NCBI GenBank assembly: GCA_934630985.1
Contig: CAKTXO010000064.1
Span: 1-7,662 of the forward strand
Reading direction: 5' to 3'
Length of the DNA: 7,662 bases
DNA from: an uncultured Oscillospiraceae bacterium
Lineage (GTDB): Bacteria; Bacillota; Clostridia; Oscillospirales; Oscillospiraceae
Part shown: positions 6,039-7,662 of the stretch, piece after piece
How the letters are laid out: each line of letters starts with the position of its first letter
Position numbering within the stretch: position 1 is the stretch's first letter
The notes under the pieces: model-generated
Seen by the model: only the letters and a program-made list of their open reading frames with translations
Databases searched by the model: none
What the model was told of the DNA's origin: nothing
Made by a program: the position numbers and the translations under genes

Positions 6039-7184
6039 TTATTCCGTCTTTTCGTCGGGGATGGTGATATTCACCCCGTTGACCTCCACGGCCTCGTCGG
6101 CGCAGATCATGATGTACTTCACCCCGCCGATGACCCGGGTCTCCACCAGGTCGCTGCGGGTGGGGTCCACCTTGATGACCACATCCGGGGTCTTCACCTC
6201 GAAATGCTTGTCGTCGATGATGTTCTTGGGATGCAGATCGGCCTCAAACCCGAAAGCCTCGTCATAATCCACGCTGAACTTGGACAGGTGCTCCTGACTG
6301 ACTCCGCAGGCTTCAAGCACCTCCTTCACGTCCGCCTTGGCGATCATCAGAGGCTCCGGAACCTTGGCCTCCTTATGCAGAGCGATCCGCTCCCGAAGCT
6401 GGTCATGGACGGTCTGCACCACATCCAGGCTGCATTCCTCCCCCAAAGAGGTGGTGAGCAGTGCCTCGAAGGTGTGCTTCTGCTCCTCCGCGGGCTGGGG
6501 AACCGGGGTGTTGAACAGCGCCTCGATGAGGGCGTCCTGGCTGGTCTTCACGTCGTGGGTATAGTAAAGGGCGTTATAGATGTTGGTGGAACGGTTGTCG
6601 AAAGCCGGGAACAGAAAGCCCAGGGCGGGAGAACCCACCATCTGATTCATGGCTCCATCGTGGAATGTCTTTTCCTCAGGGACATAGTGCAGGTTGGCCT
6701 TGGTCTGCTTCACCGGGCAGATGGCGCACAGCAGGAAAGAATAGGTCTCATCGGAGTTGTCCTTCTGGAACGCGTCGTCTTTGGACTTAAAGGGCACATC
6801 ATAGGCATCATACCCGGCAAGAATCAGGTAATTTCCCTCAATCACCAGGGAATCGATGATTTTCTGGAAAAATTCTCCCCGAAGTTCCTCATCCTCCAGC
6901 TTGCTTTCCCGCAGTCCCATCAGCAGCTTATGCTCCGGAGATGAGGCCACCTGGCTGGTCTTGAAGGTGATGTCAATGAGATTCCTGCCGATGGCTCCGG
7001 AAAGTGTCCGCCGGAGAAGGGCAAAATACTTGTCGGATTCGTTCTCCGGCATCATGCCAGTGGACTGGCGAAACTCGGAGATGATCTCCTTGTTGTCGTT
7101 GACGTAGCAGCCGAAAATAGCCGTCATATTGCTGCGATCCCGGCGCATGTGCCGCCGGATCTCGCCGATTTCCTTATCAATCAT
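6039..7184 (-). CDS. DUF4317 family protein of unknown function
   Basis: This is a 381-residue protein. I chose the ATG at 7184 because AGGAG lies 7 bases upstream and a good promoter lies about 60 bases upstream; the frame stays open for another 38 codons, but those would run through that promoter. The protein starts MIDKEIGEIRRHMRRDRSNM and carries the segments AIFGCYVNDNKEIISEFRQS (22-41) and GFLFPAFDNRSTNIYNALYY (189-208), which I recognise as typical of the DUF4317 family of Clostridia. There is no signal peptide or membrane segment, so it is probably cytoplasmic, and it is acidic overall. No catalytic motif is evident and the family has no established function that I know of. Its own promoter and terminator make it a single-gene unit, so its position beside the eut genes is weak evidence for a shared role. 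Confidence 0.85.
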   Translation of the reverse strand: MIDKEIGEIRRHMRRDRSNMTAIFGCYVNDNKEIISEFRQSTGMMPENESDKYFALLRRTLSGAIGRNLIDITFKTSQVASSPEHKLLMGLRESKLEDEELRGEFFQKIIDSLVIEGNYLILAGYDAYDVPFKSKDDAFQKDNSDETYSFLLCAICPVKQTKANLHYVPEEKTFHDGAMNQMVGSPALGFLFPAFDNRSTNIYNALYYTHDVKTSQDALIEALFNTPVPQPAEEQKHTFEALLTTSLGEECSLDVVQTVHDQLRERIALHKEAKVPEPLMIAKADVKEVLEACGVSQEHLSKFSVDYDEAFGFEADLHPKNIIDDKHFEVKTPDVVIKVDPTRSDLVETRVIGGVKYIMICADEAVEVNGVNITIPDEKTE

Positions 7185-7242
7185 GTTGTGTCTCCTATGA
7201 ATCTGCTTAAGATAGCGGATAGTGAACGTCGTCCGCATTTTT

Positions 7243-7271
7243 ATTATAACGCAAAACGGAAGAAAATGCAA
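7243..7271 (-). promoter_or_regulatory. Sigma-A-type promoter of the DUF4317 gene
   Basis: On the minus strand a perfect TATAAT -10 box (7248-7243) lies exactly 17 bases downstream of TTGCAT (7271-7266), which matches the TTGACA -35 consensus only in its first three bases. The surrounding DNA is locally AT-rich in an otherwise GC-rich region. Transcription would begin near 7236, giving a leader of about 50 bases before the ATG at 7184. The -10 box and spacing are strong; the -35 is weak. Confidence 0.65.
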
Positions 7272-7319
7272 ATCCGGATTCTCCCCCTTGTATTTCAAAT
7301 GATAAGGGCTGGCATGAAC

Positions 7320-7338
7320 CTTCCACCTACGGTGGAAG
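7320..7338. repeat. Perfect 8-bp palindrome (hairpin) in the pgsA-DUF4317 gap
   Basis: CTTCCACC (7320-7327) and GGTGGAAG (7331-7338) are exact reverse complements around the loop TAC. The element lies between the pgsA terminator and the promoter of the next gene, outside both. It has no T-tract, and I saw no second copy in the window. Its function is unknown; it could be a residual terminator, a protein-binding palindrome or chance. Confidence 0.5.
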
Positions 7339-7351
7339 CACGGGCGGGAAC

Positions 7352-7400
7352 AAAAAAACGAAGAAGTGGAAGAGAGAACTTCCCTTCCGCTTCTTCGTTT
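7352..7400 (-). terminator. Rho-independent terminator of pgsA
   Basis: Two 17-base arms at 7400-7384 and 7372-7356 pair with a single C/A mismatch in the minus-strand transcript, leaving an 11-base loop. A run of seven T residues (7358-7352) overlaps and follows the 3' arm. The hairpin begins 17 bases after the pgsA stop codon. Read on the plus strand the mismatch becomes a U-G wobble and a looser T-rich stretch follows, so weak bidirectional action is possible, but no plus-strand gene points into it. Confidence 0.85.
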
Positions 7401-7416
7401 ATTCTTGTTTGGGAAC

Positions 7417-7662
7417 TTAATCCCAAAGGCACTTCCAGTTCTGGATGAAGTACTCCCCGCCGGAATAGACAGTGGTGATGACGATAACCCCGATGACTGC
7501 CAGATTCAGCACCGGGATGCCGGGCAGAGCCATCATCAGGCACAGGCCGATCATGGTGCTGGCGGTTTTCACCTTGCCGCTCCAGCCGGCGGCAATGACC
7601 GTGCCCTTCTGGACGGCAATGAGCCGCAGGCCGGTAACGCCGAACTCCCGGGTCAGGACAAT
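7417..7662 (-). CDS. pgsA: CDP-diacylglycerol--glycerol-3-phosphate 3-phosphatidyltransferase, C-terminal part
   Basis: This is the last 81 codons of a gene whose start lies beyond the right edge; the TAA stop is at 7419-7417. The visible protein opens IVLTREFGVTGLRLIAVQKG, matching the conserved REF-VTGLR segment of PgsA, followed by VIAAGWSGKVKT and two closely spaced hydrophobic stretches (about residues 37-50 and 52-66 of the fragment) that fit the last membrane helices. PgsA is an inner-membrane CDP-alcohol phosphotransferase that makes phosphatidylglycerol phosphate, the committed step to phosphatidylglycerol and cardiolipin. The catalytic DGxxAR motif would be upstream, outside the window, so it cannot be checked. 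The gene is followed after 17 bases by a strong terminator, which separates it from the genes to the left. A longer reading in another frame over 7295-7543 is a shadow of this gene. Confidence 0.88.
   Translation of the reverse strand: MVLTREFGVTGLRLIAVQKGTVIAAGWSGKVKTASTMIGLCLMMALPGIPVLNLAVIGVIVITTVYSGGEYFIQNWKCLWD

Noticed and set aside
6030..6944. A 304-codon plus-strand frame opposite the DUF4317 gene
   Set aside because: It is antisense to a conserved gene with promoter, ribosome binding site and terminator of its own, and its translation is unlike any protein family I know.
7295..7543. Minus-strand 82-codon frame overlapping pgsA
   Set aside because: It is in a different frame from the clear PgsA sequence, runs through the terminator hairpin and has no recognisable content.
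1..7662. CRISPR arrays, tRNA or rRNA genes, insertion sequences or attachment sites
   Set aside because: No regularly spaced repeats, cloverleaf, rRNA-like segments, transposase or terminal inverted repeats were seen; the window is tightly packed with the listed genes.

Overview
The window is a compact, GC-rich stretch with every recognisable gene on the minus strand, so it reads from high to low coordinates. It holds the tail of pgsA, one conserved Firmicutes gene of unknown function (DUF4317 family), and then most of an ethanolamine-utilisation (eut) bacterial microcompartment operon that runs off the left edge. The DUF4317 gene, AGGAG-type ribosome binding sites, tight ATGA overlaps, U-tract hairpin terminators and the Firmicutes-like EutT and EutG versions suggest a GC-rich gut-type clostridium (Eubacteriales, possibly Oscillospiraceae). 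That placement is inference.

Layout along the minus strand: pgsA 3' end (7662-7417) with a strong hairpin terminator (7400-7352); a 232-base gap holding a short perfect hairpin and a sigma-A-like promoter with a consensus -10; the DUF4317 gene (7184-6039) and its terminator (6020-5978); then eutG (5912-4830), eutA (4837-3506), eutC (3509-2601), eutL (2604-1972), eutM (1968-1663), eutT (1663-977) and eutB (932 to beyond base 1). From eutG to eutT, neighbours overlap by 1, 4 or 8 bases or are 3 bases apart, as expected for a translationally coupled polycistronic message. Only eutT-eutB has a real gap (44 bases), and it contains an 8-bp hairpin.

Functionally, EutB and EutC form the adenosylcobalamin-dependent ethanolamine ammonia-lyase, which makes acetaldehyde and ammonia. 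EutT makes the adenosylcobalamin and EutA swaps out damaged cofactor. EutL and EutM are shell proteins of the compartment that holds the aldehyde. EutG reduces acetaldehyde to ethanol and regenerates NAD+. The aldehyde dehydrogenase EutE, phosphotransacetylase EutD, other shell proteins (EutN, EutK, EutS), the permease EutH and the regulators EutV/EutW are not in the window.

The most unusual point is gene order. The lyase subunit genes are normally adjacent as eutB-eutC, but here eutC follows eutA directly and eutB comes three genes later, after eutT. Other points are a EutT without the HX11CCX2C metal motif, no evident promoter or EutV-type leader before eutG, and a possible hairpin over the eutG ribosome binding site. 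I found no mobile element, CRISPR array, tRNA or rRNA, and nothing that amounts to a wholly new system.
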